64,000 bases of DNA, taken from contig JAIXMG010000010.1 in NCBI GenBank assembly GCA_025201345.1, positions 124,001 to 188,000 on the forward strand. Direction: 5' to 3'. This stretch comes from Thamnidium elegans (Eukaryota > Mucoromycota > Mucoromycetes > Mucorales > Mucoraceae). Shown here in pieces: positions 21,205 through 33,843 of the stretch. A program made the translations under genes and the position numbers. Within the stretch, counting starts at the first letter, position 1. The number at the start of each line of letters is the position of its first letter. A model generated the notes under the pieces. That model made no database searches. It was not told the DNA's origin and saw only the letters and a program-made list of their open reading frames with translations.

Positions 21205-23853
21205 TTTATTTTTATATTATTATGTATAAATAAAAGGGAAAAAAAAGAAAAATAAAAATTGGGGTGGGGTTAATAAATATTTTGCGGGGTATTTTAAACT
21301 GTCAGCATAAATGTTGAATAACAGTTTATCTTCATTCGCCAGGGAGTTTGAGCTAATTGAAATATTCCTCTTTAGTCATACTTTTCAGTAACACCTTATT
21401 TTCTGCTTTTAGTCATAATTTAAGACAATTGTTAGTTTCCCTGTGAATCTTTTCTTTTTTTTTTTTGGCAATAAAAATAAACAAACGTTTTTTTATATCT
21501 TTTTTCTGTTACATGATTATTTATAAGTAGGAAAAAAAAGGGGGGAGGGGGGGGCCTAAAACTGAAATAAAAGATAACAACAACAATTGTCGCATACTAT
21601 CTTCACTTTATATATGCACTAACTAACTTAAAAGACATTTGAATGGGTAATTCCTAAAGCAACGTATTTTATACATATTTTATTTTTTTTTGTTTTTGGA
21701 TAACGTACGAACTAAAGTAGATATAAAAATAACACTTTTAAACTTCACTTGAATAGTTGATATTATACCGGTTCGCCGGGCTTAAATTAAATACGTTCTC
21801 TAAATAAAGCTACTAGATCATGCACTTTACTCGTCTAAGAATATTAAACTAGGTCAGGGTACTTGCAAAAAAAAAAAAAAAACTTGTTCTGGCTTAAAGA
21901 TTATCATATACCTGTTCTTTGTGTAGCGCGATTAAAGCTGATATCTATACGTTAAAAAAAAAAACGGGACGTTTCTAGTAGTTGAAAGGAGTTTTTTTTT
22001 TTTAATATATATATCATGTAATATTAAACTAGTTAACTATTTATTATATATTTACTTGATTAGATATAAGAGATCTATCAAAGTGATAGCGTATTGCATA
22101 TATCTTGTATCACTGGGAGTAATAGTTACTTACAAACCCTATCGGTTTAAAATAAGTTGCAACGACAAGTATAAACATGTATATAAAAATAATTGGTTTT
22201 GTAAATAGATGGCATGAGCAAATAAACGTCTATTTTATTTTCTTTGCGTTCATACAAACGGATACGGTTCAAAGCAACCGCCGTACATAAGAGCACTCCT
22301 TGCCTACCCGACTGTGATACTGTATAGATATTGGGCTCCTTTTTTTTTTTTTTTTTTTGGTTAATACTTAACAAAGGTAGGTGAGAAAGCAATAAGCTAT
22401 ATATTTTTTTCTGAACGAGTAAATAGAACGCGTATCAAGATTTTCCAAAGTACTTTCTCCCATAAATAAATCTACCGCTTCAATTAGGAAAAAGAGAAAG
22501 ACAAGATGATAATACCGAGAAAGATCCTCCTAAGAAAAGACAAGTCGTCGAAAGCTCATATACGTCAGTTTCATTAGCTGTAGTATCCACTTCGGCATCA
22601 GTGCCAGCATCCGGAGATAGTCGTTCCACCACCGCAACTATTAGAGTTAAAGTAAAGGGTGCTCTCTTCTTAGAACAAAACTAGCCAGTAAATGACGCTT
22701 TTCTCCCTTACAAAAGAAATATATACAGCAGTATGTAAATACATAAAGTTCTTCAATGGTAAAAACTTAAAAAACTTTACCACTCGGTGTAGTAAAAAAA
22801 AAATACGCAATTTTATAAAGCAACAGAAATAAAAAACTACGGAGGGGTTGGTTTACGAGACGAGACGAGCTATTTACGTTATGGAAGATAAGTTCGTAGG
22901 TAAAATTTAGTTATTATCTTCAATAGATAAGGTAATTTCTACTATTACAAAATCTCAAACAATTCCTTAGAAACCTTAAAGAAGAAGGTTGCGAAACTCT
23001 CTTCTTCTTTTAGTGTCTCTCCCGGTTTATTTTTTTAAAAAAATATTAGTCTAGATTTAATGAAGTGGCCTGGTACCATTGAGTACACTGACCGACCTAC
23101 TGCTTGCTTTTTGTTTTGTGACTTTGTGCTCAGAAATTGGAATATTCGAAAATCAAAAACCAAATGTAAAGATGCAACTAGAATTAATGTCTTGGAAGCA
23201 ATGACAATAAGACTTTAAGAACGCTCTTCTGTAAAAAAAATATACGCATCACCATATTCCAACAGCATCAATGTAATAATGACTAGAGATATGTGCGAAA
23301 CAAGTAAACATATCATGACCCTATTAAAAAATGTATCTGATAATACTCAAGGTATGACTAATTATCTGTATTCCAAAAATAAGAAAGATATTTAGCATCA
23401 TCTTTCTTTTAGATATGCTTGAGTATGTCAGAAAAAGCTGTAAAGATGTCTATCTTGTTGTAATAAATTTCGCTGGCTTAGCAGCAATCTATGAGTACGT
23501 CAGACAGTTTATCAGGTAATGTAGAAACTGATATATTTGATTTAGTTACTCATGGAATTTACTCGTTCATTTAATAGATCACATCCTAAAATATAAAAAA
23601 AAATCGTAGTTGACCTCTTACCAACATGCAATGAAGTTAAAATTTTTAACAAGGAACAATTCTTGAAGGAGAGTCAATCAATGAACGCAATTGTAAAGTG
23701 GCTCCCTCAAAAAGGACCGCCCTTATTGACAACTTTTTCAAATAAAACAACTTTTTTTTTTCCAAATTTCGCATTCTTGTGACTTTTTGTCCCAATAAAA
23801 TAAATATTCTTTCTCTCTCTTTTTTTTTATACAAATACACTTGTAAACAACAA
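21205..23853. other. Long intergenic region with decayed coding remnants
   Basis: About 2.6 kb without a convincing gene. It contains two long G runs at 21540-21554, many A/T tracts and, at 22480-22690, a short open stretch rich in Lys/Arg then Ser/Thr that ends at a stop with no good start. A small spliced frame at 23279-23596 is listed separately. The last 150 bp are the Cdc16 leader. Confidence 0.5.
23279..23596 (+). CDS. Possible small spliced gene or gene remnant (64 aa)
   Basis: Three putative exons: 23279-23351, 23413-23515 and 23578-23596. Each boundary has GT and AG with correct phase, and the product runs from an ATG to a TAA: it starts MTRDMCETSKHIMTLLKNV and includes DVYLVVINFAGLAAIYEYV. 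The intron sizes (61 and 62 nt) match real genes here. However, no family is recognised, and the surrounding sequence has other broken frames, so this may be the fossil of a longer gene. Confidence 0.3.
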
Positions 23854-24933
23854 ATGAATCCAAGGACGCGAACTACACCACTTCGTCGAGAGACCTCTTT
23901 TGAACACACCTCACGACTAGCAAAGACACCGCCACGAGCTCTCAATCCAACTGAATACGGTGAACTATCGCCCATGAACTTCCATGGCCGTTCCTCGAAT
24001 ATGGAAGCACCTAGTCCTTACTACGAACGCAGCGAAGTACGTCAGTTTAATGTCACGCCTCAATTCAACACCGATCCTGCCATGGCGTGTTCAGTCGAAT
24101 CAGATCAACTGTTAAACTCTGCTTCGATCCATGTGCAACCACGTAAATTGTTTACAACGGAATTGATGGCTGCGTCTTACGATAAACAACAATCACGAGA
24201 AGATCGTTTACGGCTATTAAGAAACGATGCATTAAGTAACCATTTACAAGCTACTTCTAGTTTTATTGGTGAAAAGTTAATGGTGACTAAAGGTAAAAAA
24301 AAAAAGAAGTTATTTCTTCTATTGTTGATAGTTTTTTTTTAAAAAAAAAGAAAACTTGTTTAAATAATAGAAACGGTGCATGATATTTATTATCTTGCTT
24401 TATCGTATTATCAACAGCAGCAGTATGAACGAGCATTGGGTGTTTTAAATAAGAAGCAAACGTTGAATACTAGCGTTCATTGTAGATATTTAGCTGCACT
24501 TTGCTCTGTAAAGTATTATATATTTTTATTTGTGTGTGTGTGTATTAAAACTCTTTGAAATAGATTGCAATGGAAAATGGAAGAGACGCATTAGATTACT
24601 TGGGCCATAAGAACCCATTTTCTGGAAAAGGTATAAAAAAAAAGTTTACTAGCACTTTTTAAAAAACAAAAGGGGCTGATTTTTTTTAAAAAAGATTTAA
24701 TTCAGTTTGAAACAATGGACGGTTGCATAAAACTAGAATCAATGATGTGTTACGCAAGAGGAAAAGCGTATCTTTTAATTAAGGAAATTGGCAGTGCTCG
24801 GGATTGTTTTAAAGAAGCCTTGACGATCGATTTAAAATGTTTTGATGCTTTAGAATGCCTTGTCAAGTTTAATATGATGGAAGAAAAGGAAGGTATATAC
24901 ACAAAACAAAAATTATTGGTTTGTTTTTTCTAA

Positions 24934-24973
<40 letters not shown>

Positions 24974-26533
24974 TAGAATGGGAATTCGTCATGACTTTAC
25001 CCTATGAAGAACAATGCGGCGTAGACTCAGATTACTTTAGATACCTCTACAGCCTTAAGCTTAAAAAAGATATTTTAAATGCTGATAAGATGGTTTCAGA
25101 GACAGAAAATTTAGGTAAAAGTTTAGACGTTCAATTAAGTATAGCCGAAAAGTATTTTGCTGGAAGTCAATACGAAAAGTGTCTTGAAATCTGTAATGCG
25201 TAAGTGTTTTATTATAATATATTTGATATACAACGCACTGAAAAAAAAAAAAAAAAAAATAGAATCAAGGTACAGGATGCTTTTTTTAAAGAATCAATTA
25301 CGGTGCATTTGTCGTGTCTCTATGAACTGGATATGAAAACTGAATTATACGAATACGCTCAAGAACTGGTAGACAGGATGAACGATGAAGCGGTTGCATG
25401 GCATGCGGTTGGCTTATACTACCTCTATATTAAAAACAACCTAGATGCGCGAAAATACTTTAGTAAAGCTCTTACTATTAACCAATTCTTTCAACAATCT
25501 TGGCTTGGATATGGACACTCGTTTGCAGCTGAAAAGGATCACGAACAAGCAATTAATGCATATATGGCTTGCAGCAGATTAATCCCGGGGTATATAAAAA
25601 AAAAAAAAAAAAAAAAAAGAGGGAATCATTTTTATTAAGATTTTTATATATACAGATCTTATTTACCCTTGATGAATATTGCTATGGAATACATGGAACA
25701 AAATAGAACGGATCTTGCGTTTGAATATTTTACTAAAAGTTTACAAAAGAGTCATCAAGATCCATTTTTATTTAATGAAATTGCGGTTTATTACTATCGA
25801 GAAGCATTGTAAGTATTATTATTTTTTCAGCTGTCGTATATATACCTGACTCAGTTTTTTATTTTTTATTTGTAGGTATAAAGAAGCTCGAGAACATCTT
25901 CATAAAGCATTGGAGCTAGCTAAAATGCGTCAATGTCGACAAAGTCCGATATGGGAAAAGATTTGGTGTAACTTGGGTCATGTCTATCGTCACCAACCGT
26001 AAAGTATTTTTTTTTTTAAAATTATTATCCGCTAATTACTCATTTTTTGTTGTTGCTGTTGTAGGCTTCAGAATTATGATCGCGCACTGAGATGCTTTGA
26101 GAATGCGCTGGTCCGTAACCCCAAAAACTCGGATGCTCGTGCCACGGTCGGTATGATTTATCAAATACAAGGAAAGACGGCACGCGCTATTAAAGAGTAT
26201 CACGAAGCGTTAATGAATACAGAGGCGGGCGAATTAATCAATGAATTACTGGATATTGCACTTCAAAGTAATTTCAGTACAGACTATGCAGCCGGATCTC
26301 AAGATCCTTGTTTGAACGATACGTTTGATATCTTTCTAATGGCAGACTCGCTTCGTGAAACTAGAGATGAGGTAGAGTTGGAGCTTACAGAACAGTATTG
26401 GAACCAAACCATGTCAAAGGAAAGTAGTAGAATTAGTACCTCTTTAAAAGATAAAAGAACGCCTGCTTTGAATGAGGAATTGATTATTGATGAAGGTGAC
26501 TTAAGACCCAATATGTCAAGGGAGTGGATTTAA
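23854..26533 (+). CDS. cdc16: Anaphase-promoting complex subunit Cdc16/Cut9 (APC6)
   Basis: Nine exons: 23854-24292, 24371-24507, 24564-24630, 24695-24892, 24977-25199, 25263-25589, 25656-25808, 25876-25998 and 26065-26533; 711 aa, phases all consistent. After a disordered N-terminus come tandem TPR helices, for example YYLALSYYQQQQYERALGVL, AWHAVGLYYLYIKNNLDARK, WLGYGHSFAAEKDHEQAINA and WCNLGHVYRHQPLQNYDRAL. The order and spacing match Cdc16. The APC/C is the ubiquitin ligase that triggers anaphase by degrading securin and cyclins; Cdc16 is part of its TPR arm. Several introns consist mainly of T-run/A-run pairs. Start chosen at the first ATG giving the family-like basic leader MNPRTRTTPLRRE. 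Confidence 0.93.
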
Positions 26534-26938
26534 AATAATCGATATCTATTATTATAATACGCACATAAAAAAATAAACAAACAAATAGCATACACCTTAA
26601 ACTCTAGGAGTGGCCTCTCCCCTCACTTCGGATCTATCATTATTATTTTTTTAAAAGTAAGCGTATACAGTGTAGATTAAATAGGGTGATTCCGATGTGA
26701 ACTAGAGACCATCTATTCACATGTCCCCCCAATTATTTTCTTTTTTCTTTTCAACAATTGTTTTAATAAGCAAAAGGAGTCTTAAAAAAAAAAGCTCAAG
26801 TATTACAAAAAAAAAATCGTGTAAGAATTATATTCGTCAGTGAAACAGATCTTTCTTTTATACAAATAAAGAATAATACAAGATGATGAATCTTTTTATT
26901 TATTTATTTTAATGAAGAAGGGTATATATTACAATTTT

Positions 26939-26985
<47 letters not shown>

Positions 26986-26999
26986 ACAGTGAAACATAA
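26534..26999. other. Convergent intergenic region with (GT)n repeat
   Basis: Space between two converging genes. It holds a C-rich patch near 26725 and a (TA)n(TG)n microsatellite at 26941-26985. No gene seen. Confidence 0.6.
26941..26985. repeat. (TA)n(TG)n microsatellite
   Basis: Alternating purine-pyrimidine run of about 45 nt just beyond the stop of the phosphotransferase gene. Confidence 0.85.
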
Positions 27000-28496
27000 C
27001 TATATCTTTTTCTTTGTCTCTACTTTCTTTTGGTTGGGGATTGTTAAACATTTAATGCCCAAAAAATCACAAAAGTTGTTGATTACCACAAGCGCCCATC
27101 TTAAATAGGCAGCAACGGCAAATACAAAGTATGCGACTAAAAACATATATTCAGATTCAGCTGTAAAGATGGGACCACTAAAAAATAAAAATGGTTCAGT
27201 TGCATAATTCTCTCTCGCGCGTACACAACATATATACTTACACAGAAGGAAAGAGGATTGGAATATTTGTCAAGGTAGCACCTACAATCAATGGAATTAA
27301 AAGTACAGTAAACATGGGAAATTCTGATTTTGTCAAATGAGCTAAAATAACTTTGGTGGCCATTCTTCCGAACACAACACCTGTCGTGATGGCAAATAAA
27401 ATAAAATGGCGGTGAGACAAGATGGTTGAGTAAGGTGACATAACCCAAAGATATAAACCGATAGTGTAAGTTGCGATTGGCATATTTTGAATAAGCATTG
27501 TCTTTATGTAGGGTTTATTGTTCTTTTTACAAGCCTTGTACATGGCATAAAAGCTGCAGATCAACGTTAAACATCATAATATATGTATTTGTATTTATAT
27601 ATATATTCTTACCAAGCAGGGACATGTGTAAACACGAATAAGAAACCAATCCACCAAATAAGTGCATGTGATAAAGGCATCTCTTTTAAAACAGAAGGTA
27701 ACCATGAGGACTTGACAACATATTTTAATGGTAATCTCCATAAACCAGGACCTAGTTACAAATTGACAATCAGATTATTATTTTTTAAAAAAAATTGACA
27801 GTTGTACCACCCCCTTTTTTTTTACAACTTACCAAAATAACCGGAAAGTACAAAAACAATACAAGACAAAATAACACCTTCAGTAGGAGCATTGACATAA
27901 CCCAAATAAAGAACGCCGGTATGATACTCTTCAATGGTAGAAAGATAAAAACCCAACATGGCAATACCATATAAAATAACACTTGCCTTTGAATGACCTA
28001 ATCCGACAGCAGTAGACTGTAAAATAGCAGCAAATGAACAATTAATAGCATCACACCCGTGATCAAATAATTCACCTAAAGGACTAGAAGAGTTTGTCCT
28101 TCTGGCTTGTTTACCATCTACATTATCAAAAGTGGAATATAACCAAAGACCAACAGCAAAACTGTAATAGATCCAACGAGGGCCAGCTTCTTCATTTACG
28201 CCCATGTCGGGAGCTAAAAAGATGGCAAATGCAACGTTGATAATCATAAAAATAAGACCAGTTAAAGTAATTAAATTGGGTCTACTTGAGTAATTAACAT
28301 CTAATTTTTTGTTTGATCTAAATTATCATAATACTTACGCCATATTAATAGGAAAGAACTGGACACACCAATTCCAGTAATAACTTAGGATATACTTTGT
28401 AGTAAATGAACGATCGATAGCTCCATATTTATACAAGTGAAGTGCATTAAGCTGATCTTGAGTTAGAAACTCTGATCTATACAAAGATTCAAACAT
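27000..28496 (-). CDS. CDP-alcohol phosphotransferase (choline/ethanolamine phosphotransferase)
   Basis: Five exons: 28339-28496, 27833-28281, 27613-27751, 27242-27553 and 27000-27177; 411 aa. The catalytic CDP-alcohol signature DGx2ARx8Gx3Dx3D is complete (D108 G109, A112 R113, G122, D126, D130). N-terminal sequence includes LHLYKYGAIDRSF and PNLITLTGLIF, as in Cpt1/Ept1. Seven or more hydrophobic helices follow. The enzyme transfers phosphocholine or phosphoethanolamine from the CDP form to diacylglycerol, the last step of the Kennedy pathway. The C-terminus is KKKI, a dilysine ER-retrieval signal. Substrate preference (choline, ethanolamine or both) cannot be read from the sequence. Confidence 0.95.
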
Positions 28497-30117
28497 TATA
28501 TGTAATATATATATATACACGAAGAAAAAGAAAAAAAAAGCAAAAGAAGGTTAAGAATATAAATAAGTATATATTTAAAGCACCGATTAAGGGCTGCACA
28601 CGTTGTACATCATAACGTTACATACACCCAAAAAGTCCCCCAACAAACTTCACATGAAATAAGTAGAGCCCCTTCACCATCACCCAATCCTGTGTTTTAC
28701 TTTCTTAGGGTCACAAGGCGTATTTTTTTAATATTGACACTGTCCCTTTCTTTTTTTTTTCCATACATGATCACAAGTGTATATCATTACATCTCAAGTT
28801 GCACAGATTCTAGTTCTCGAGTAGTTTATTAATCACGGCTAAGAGATTTCGGAGTGAGTTTAAAAGCCTTTGAGTAATGATAAAATGCAGCCTTTAAGTC
28901 CTTTTATTTGCCTAATTCGAAGCAGAGCTTTCCTGTTCATTCTACTGCCCTGTTCTAATCAGAATGCTTCGACAAATTGCCAATCTAGATTGTCAGTTTG
29001 ATCATTGTCAGATCTTGCTCTTTTTCCTCTTGATAAAGCATTTATATCATATTCACAGCCGAGTTCTTTCATGATGGTAAGACTATTGTCCGGGAAATCC
29101 ACTGCTCTTTTTTTCATAAAGCTTTTTTTTCGACATTTTCGATTAATGCTTGTTTGGCCTTGTTAATTATGTTATATGTCTGGGCTACAAACATCTTTGA
29201 TTTTTTCAGTTATAAATTCTTCTTTAGCACAGAAATCGCCAAAATATCTTTGAGTGGTCTTGTAGAGCAGCTGGATAGTTTCATCTTCTCTTTCTTTCCG
29301 ACTCTTATAATGATCATAAAAAAAAATAAAAAAAAGTCCAAGGGCAACTACAGGATCGAGTACATTTTCATTAATAGAGCCGCTGATACAATTTGCATTC
29401 GTCAAGTATATAGCAAGCTCTTGACCCAGCTAATACACGACAGCAGTCAAGTCTAAAAGATCTTTTTGTTGTACTGTGTATAACAATAGGATCTACATGA
29501 TATTGCTACTCTAAGAGCAACTGTATCGGTTTTACGAACGTAAAATAGGGTTTTACTCATCCATCATGACGTAATTGTGTGTACTTTTTTATTCACACGT
29601 TTCCTTTTTATACTGATAAAATGAAGTTGAACATTTTAATAACTACTGTAACGAGCCAAACGCGAACAAAGGACTATCACTTTTCGGTTAAACATTTTTC
29701 ATGTACCATAAAACCTTTTGCCAAGCCCTTTTTGTGAAACAAGTTGGTGCTCACGTGACTGAAAGTAAACCCACTACGTTTTTGCACTCTTTCGCAGCAG
29801 GCCTTATCCGAGGAGAAACCGGGTTTTTCATTCAAACGCCGTTTTATGTAGTGTTCTTTTTTTTTTTTTTTTTTTTTTTTTCCCTTTTTTTCTTCTCCCT
29901 CTTTCTCCCTTTTTTTTTTATTTGCAGTTGTAAACACTAAAAAAAAAAAAATTTGATAGTCTATATCATATAAAGTAGAAACAAGGCTTTTTTTTTTTAC
30001 GAAAGAAGAAGAAGAAGAAAAAAAAAAAAAAAAAAAAAAAGCGTTAGATTAGAACTTTTTCTTTCTTTTTTTTTACACGCACAACACACACACACACAAA
30101 AGTCAATACATGTTACA
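28497..30117. other. Intergenic region with a decayed repeat gene
   Basis: About 1.6 kb between divergent genes. The centre carries a broken minus-strand frame (separate entry). The right part is dominated by T and A homopolymers, including a T run of more than 20 near 29857-29880 and an A run at 30018-30040, then the leader of the cyclin gene. Confidence 0.6.
28950..29405 (-). pseudogene. Decayed repeat-type protein gene
   Basis: On the minus strand a frame starting at 29405 has helical sequence (DETIQLLYKTTQRYFGDF) that breaks at a stop, then resumes in another frame with VDFPDNSLTIMKELGCEYD and ends with basic then acidic residues (SRGKRARSDNDQTDNLDW). The basic-then-acidic tail and repeated frame damage look like a fossil of a multi-copy fungal gene or transposon-encoded protein. 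The family is not identified. Confidence 0.35.
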
Positions 30118-32379
30118 ATGAACAACATGTATTCTCAACAACAAAACATACAACAGCAGCAGCAAAACGTACAGCAGCAATACCATCAGGTGATGGATCC
30201 TTCTTTTACTAATACTAATAATAATAATAATAATAATATTCCCTACCTTCCACCGCCAAATACTTCATCTATTCAAAATTATAATCAACGACAATCTCAG
30301 TTACCACCACCACCGTTACCACCGCACCACCAACATCATCATCATCATCATCAGCAACAACAACAACAATATATTGTACCACCTGAAGCAGTACCTAGCG
30401 CAACGGATGCACCACCTTCACCTCTTTTATCTATTACTCAGCTGGCTGATTTTGCTTCTACCATGGTCTATCTAATGTGGCATGCAAGAAGACCTTCTGT
30501 CATGGCTTTACACGATCAATCTAAATTTTCTCAAACTTCTCATACTGAAGACCGTACTATTGGTCATTCAAGAGAAACTGCCAATATAGCTAATCGTACA
30601 AGTACTGCCTTTAAAAAGTTTTGTAAACAGGTAAGTTTTATAAATATATTTAAAATGCTGAGTTTGGTGTAGCATCTTATTTTTTTTTTTGTTAAATATA
30701 GATTTTATCCGCAACTCAACTTTCTGAATCTGTGATATTATTATCCTTAAAGTATATTGCCATGTTGTTACAAAATAACCCTAGCATACAAGGTGCTGAT
30801 GGTTCTGAATATCGATTATTTACAGTAGCACTGATGCTAGGTAATTATAAAAAAAAGTTTTTTTTTTTTATATATATTTATATACTTACCCTTTTTTTTT
30901 TTTTTTTTTTTTGGTGTAGCAAATAAGTTCTTAGATGATAATACGTTTACAAATAAAACGTGGTCAGAAGTATCTGGTATGAAAGTAACGGATTTAAATA
31001 TTATGGAACTCGAGTTTTTGGACGTATTGAGGTTTAAATTATTTATTCGTAATGATGAATACGAAAGATGGAAATCCGCCATTTTATTGTTTAGAAATCA
31101 ACTCTTAAATGCAGATGAGGCTCAGAAACAAGAGCATCAGCAACATTTATTAGAAGAAACGTTCAAGGGAATTGTGTTACCTAATATTCAACAACAGCAA
31201 CAGCAACAACAACAACAACAACAACAACACATACAGCAACAACAAGTTCAACAACAACAGCAACAACAACAACAACAACAATATCAGTTCTTATTAATGT
31301 TATCTAAAGCTCAATTACCTCAATATCCTACACAACCGTTAAATAGACCATTAACTCGTGTACCATTACGTATACCATTGCAACCGGTGTGGCGAAATGC
31401 TCAACAGCAGCAACAAAACATACAGCAGCAGGCACCCCCAGCAGCTGTTCAACAAACGGGAATGTATGATATTCCACAGCAAGTATCTGTTCCACCTTCC
31501 TCTTCTGGTACAGATTATTACCATACAAAGCCAACAAGCCAATCATATGATAATTATGCACATCATCAAAATGATCAAACATCAATTTATCCCTATAGTA
31601 CTACAGCAGTCAGTAACCCTACTTCAGTGTATCAACAACAACAACAACAACAACAATTGGCTTATTCACAACCTATTGTATCATCTACACCTATTGCTAC
31701 ACCTTCTACACGATTATCCAATATTAATCTTACTTCACAAGCACAAGAATTTAATCATACTTCTTTTGCCAGTACCAATAACAATAACAATACAGCATTA
31801 CCACAACCTACGGCAACTCAATATTATAAATTGACGCCAACGACTACTACTCCTTCTTCTTCTGCTGCTGTACCAACGAGTAGTAATAATAATAATAATA
31901 ATAGTGGAGGAGTGACACCTCAAGTAGATAATTCTTATTATAATAATAATAATAATAATAGAAATCCGTATACTACACCACAACAGCAACCTCAATTAAG
32001 GGTACGTAATTCATTTTATAATGATGTTCATCAACAACAAACCCCTCGACAGCAACATTCTGCCGATTACTCCTCTTATGATATGTCGGGGTCACAATCA
32101 ACAAATGATATGTATTCACGAGTTTCAACAGCTGGTTATCAACAGGTAAATTGTATATTTTATATGTTGTGTGTGTGTGTATGTGTTATAAGCAAGGGTA
32201 ACTCATCTTTTTTTTTTTTTAATATGTAATAGCAGCAACCGTATCGACCTGCAACTATTCAATTACAACTGCAGCCACAACAAATGTACAATACTAATAA
32301 TAATCCAAGAAAATATACTGGTCCTGTACCAGAGGATCCACTTACTGCTGCTGACTCTTATCGAAACCATTTGAATTAA
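30118..32379 (+). CDS. Cyclin (Pcl/Clg1-like) with polyQ, polyN and polyH tracts
   Basis: Four exons: 30118-30630, 30702-30840, 30920-32145 and 32233-32379; 674 aa. The folded part (about residues 105-260) is a fungal Pho85-type cyclin box: LADFASTMVYLMWHARRPS, STAFKKFCKQILSATQLSES, LFTVALMLANKFLDDNTFTN, KTWSEVSGMKVTDLNIMELE, FLDVLRFKLF. The N-terminal 100 residues and the whole C-terminal 400 are low complexity, with runs of Gln up to about 11, Asn runs and a run of 7 His. Such cyclins activate a Pho85/CDK5-like kinase and are linked to nutrient sensing and polarity; this function is by family. The last acceptor is AGCAG, a tandem site that could add or drop one Gln. Confidence 0.88.
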
Positions 32380-32810
32380 CTTGTTTGAAATATTATTATT
32401 TTTTGTTTTTTTTTTGTCTTTTTTTTTTTTTTTTTTTTTTTTTACCTTTTCTTTTTTTTTCTTTTTTTTTTTTCTTTCTTTTTACTACTGAATTTATATA
32501 TATTATACATGACTTACCTTTTCTTCTCTCTCTTTTTTTTAAAAAAAAAATCCCCTTGCGTGATATATAAAAAGTCAATCATAATCTACTGAAAAGGAGA
32601 ATCTGACTCTTTTTATTTAAAAATAAACTTTTTTTTTTTTATAAAAAAACAAAAAAAGGGTCACGCGTAATATAAATGAAAAAAGTATCAGCAGATATGA
32701 AATCAATATAAACAAGCACTTTTTTTTTCTTTTTCTTTTTCTTCTTCCTTCTTTATTACTATTACTTTCTTTCTTTCTTTCTTTTTTGCTTGAATCATTC
32801 TTAAAAGACA

Positions 32811-33747
32811 ATGTCATCTTCTTTACGCTATGAGCCATTTTTATCTTTATCATGTAACAAGTTAGACGCCAATGATTTAGGCAACATGTGGACTGGTAAA
32901 CTAAAAGAAACTTATATGCATATATACTTTTTTTTTTTTTTTTTTTTTTAACCCTAAATTAGTATTTAGTAAATGTAAATCATATATAAACCACGGGCAA
33001 CGTTTAGAATACATGTCCTGGAGACTGTGGTATTGTCGTCAACAGAATGATAGAATTGACAACAATATCAAACAAATCATAACATCCCTTCTTTTGTCAC
33101 CTGCTTTCCCAGTTCATGACGCATATTCACACGAGGTTCCACAAGCTGCCCAAAATTGCTTCCAGTCCACGATCCAGCATCACGCGAGCATCAATAATAA
33201 ACAACAACACGCTTCACCGATACTAGAGCCGCCTACTACCACCTCATCGCGTTCTTCTTTTTGTAAAGTAAAAGATAATACTCCATCACTTACAAATTCA
33301 ATTATTCATACAAGAGTAGAAGAATATAAGCAAGATGATGATAATGAGGATGATGATTTAGACGATGAAGAAGAAGAAGACGAAGAAGATTATTATTTAT
33401 CAGATGATGATGATATTTATGAAGATGAACAAGATGATCTAGACGATATCAATTATCAATTCGTGAGGGATTTTACAAAGACTCAACCAAGACCATTTAC
33501 TCCTCGTAGATCTTTATTATCTGATCTATTACAGCGTGTTTCTTCTCCTCCTTCATTACTATCAAATTCTTCTTCTTCTTTTACAAGTAATAGTACTACA
33601 ACTCAGCATTCCATCATCCTAGACGATGATTTCAATCATAAACATAATAACAATACAACTGCATCCCCTAATAATTCTATATTGACAACAAAAAATAGTA
33701 ATAATAATAATGAAATAAGGTGGAAACAATCTTTTCATGGTTGGTAA
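32811..33747 (+). CDS. Protein with AreA/Mks1-type GATA-associated N-terminal domain
   Basis: Two exons, 32811-32895 and 32963-33747; 289 aa. Residues 20-52 read LDANDLGNMWTVFSKCKSY and then NHGQRLEYMSWRLWY, which matches the short domain at the N-terminus of the fungal nitrogen regulator AreA and of Mks1/Reg1-like proteins (WxVFxKxKxxxxxGxRLENxSWRLW). No GATA zinc finger follows, so it is not AreA itself. The rest is disordered: a long Asp/Glu block (about 110-150), a phospho-site-rich part (PRPFTPRRSLLSDLL) and an Asn-rich end. Likely a signalling or transcription adaptor in nutrient control; this is inference from the domain only. Confidence 0.82.
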
Positions 33748-33843
33748 ACCTTTTTTTTTTTTTCTTTCTGGTCATTTGCTTCACTATAAAAAAACCCCCC
33801 TCATATAAAAAAATAATAATAATAAAAAAAATTAAAAAGTATA

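Noticed and set aside
29677..29940. Both-strand ORFs with long Phe or Lys runs
   Set aside because: Translation of poly(T)/poly(A) DNA.
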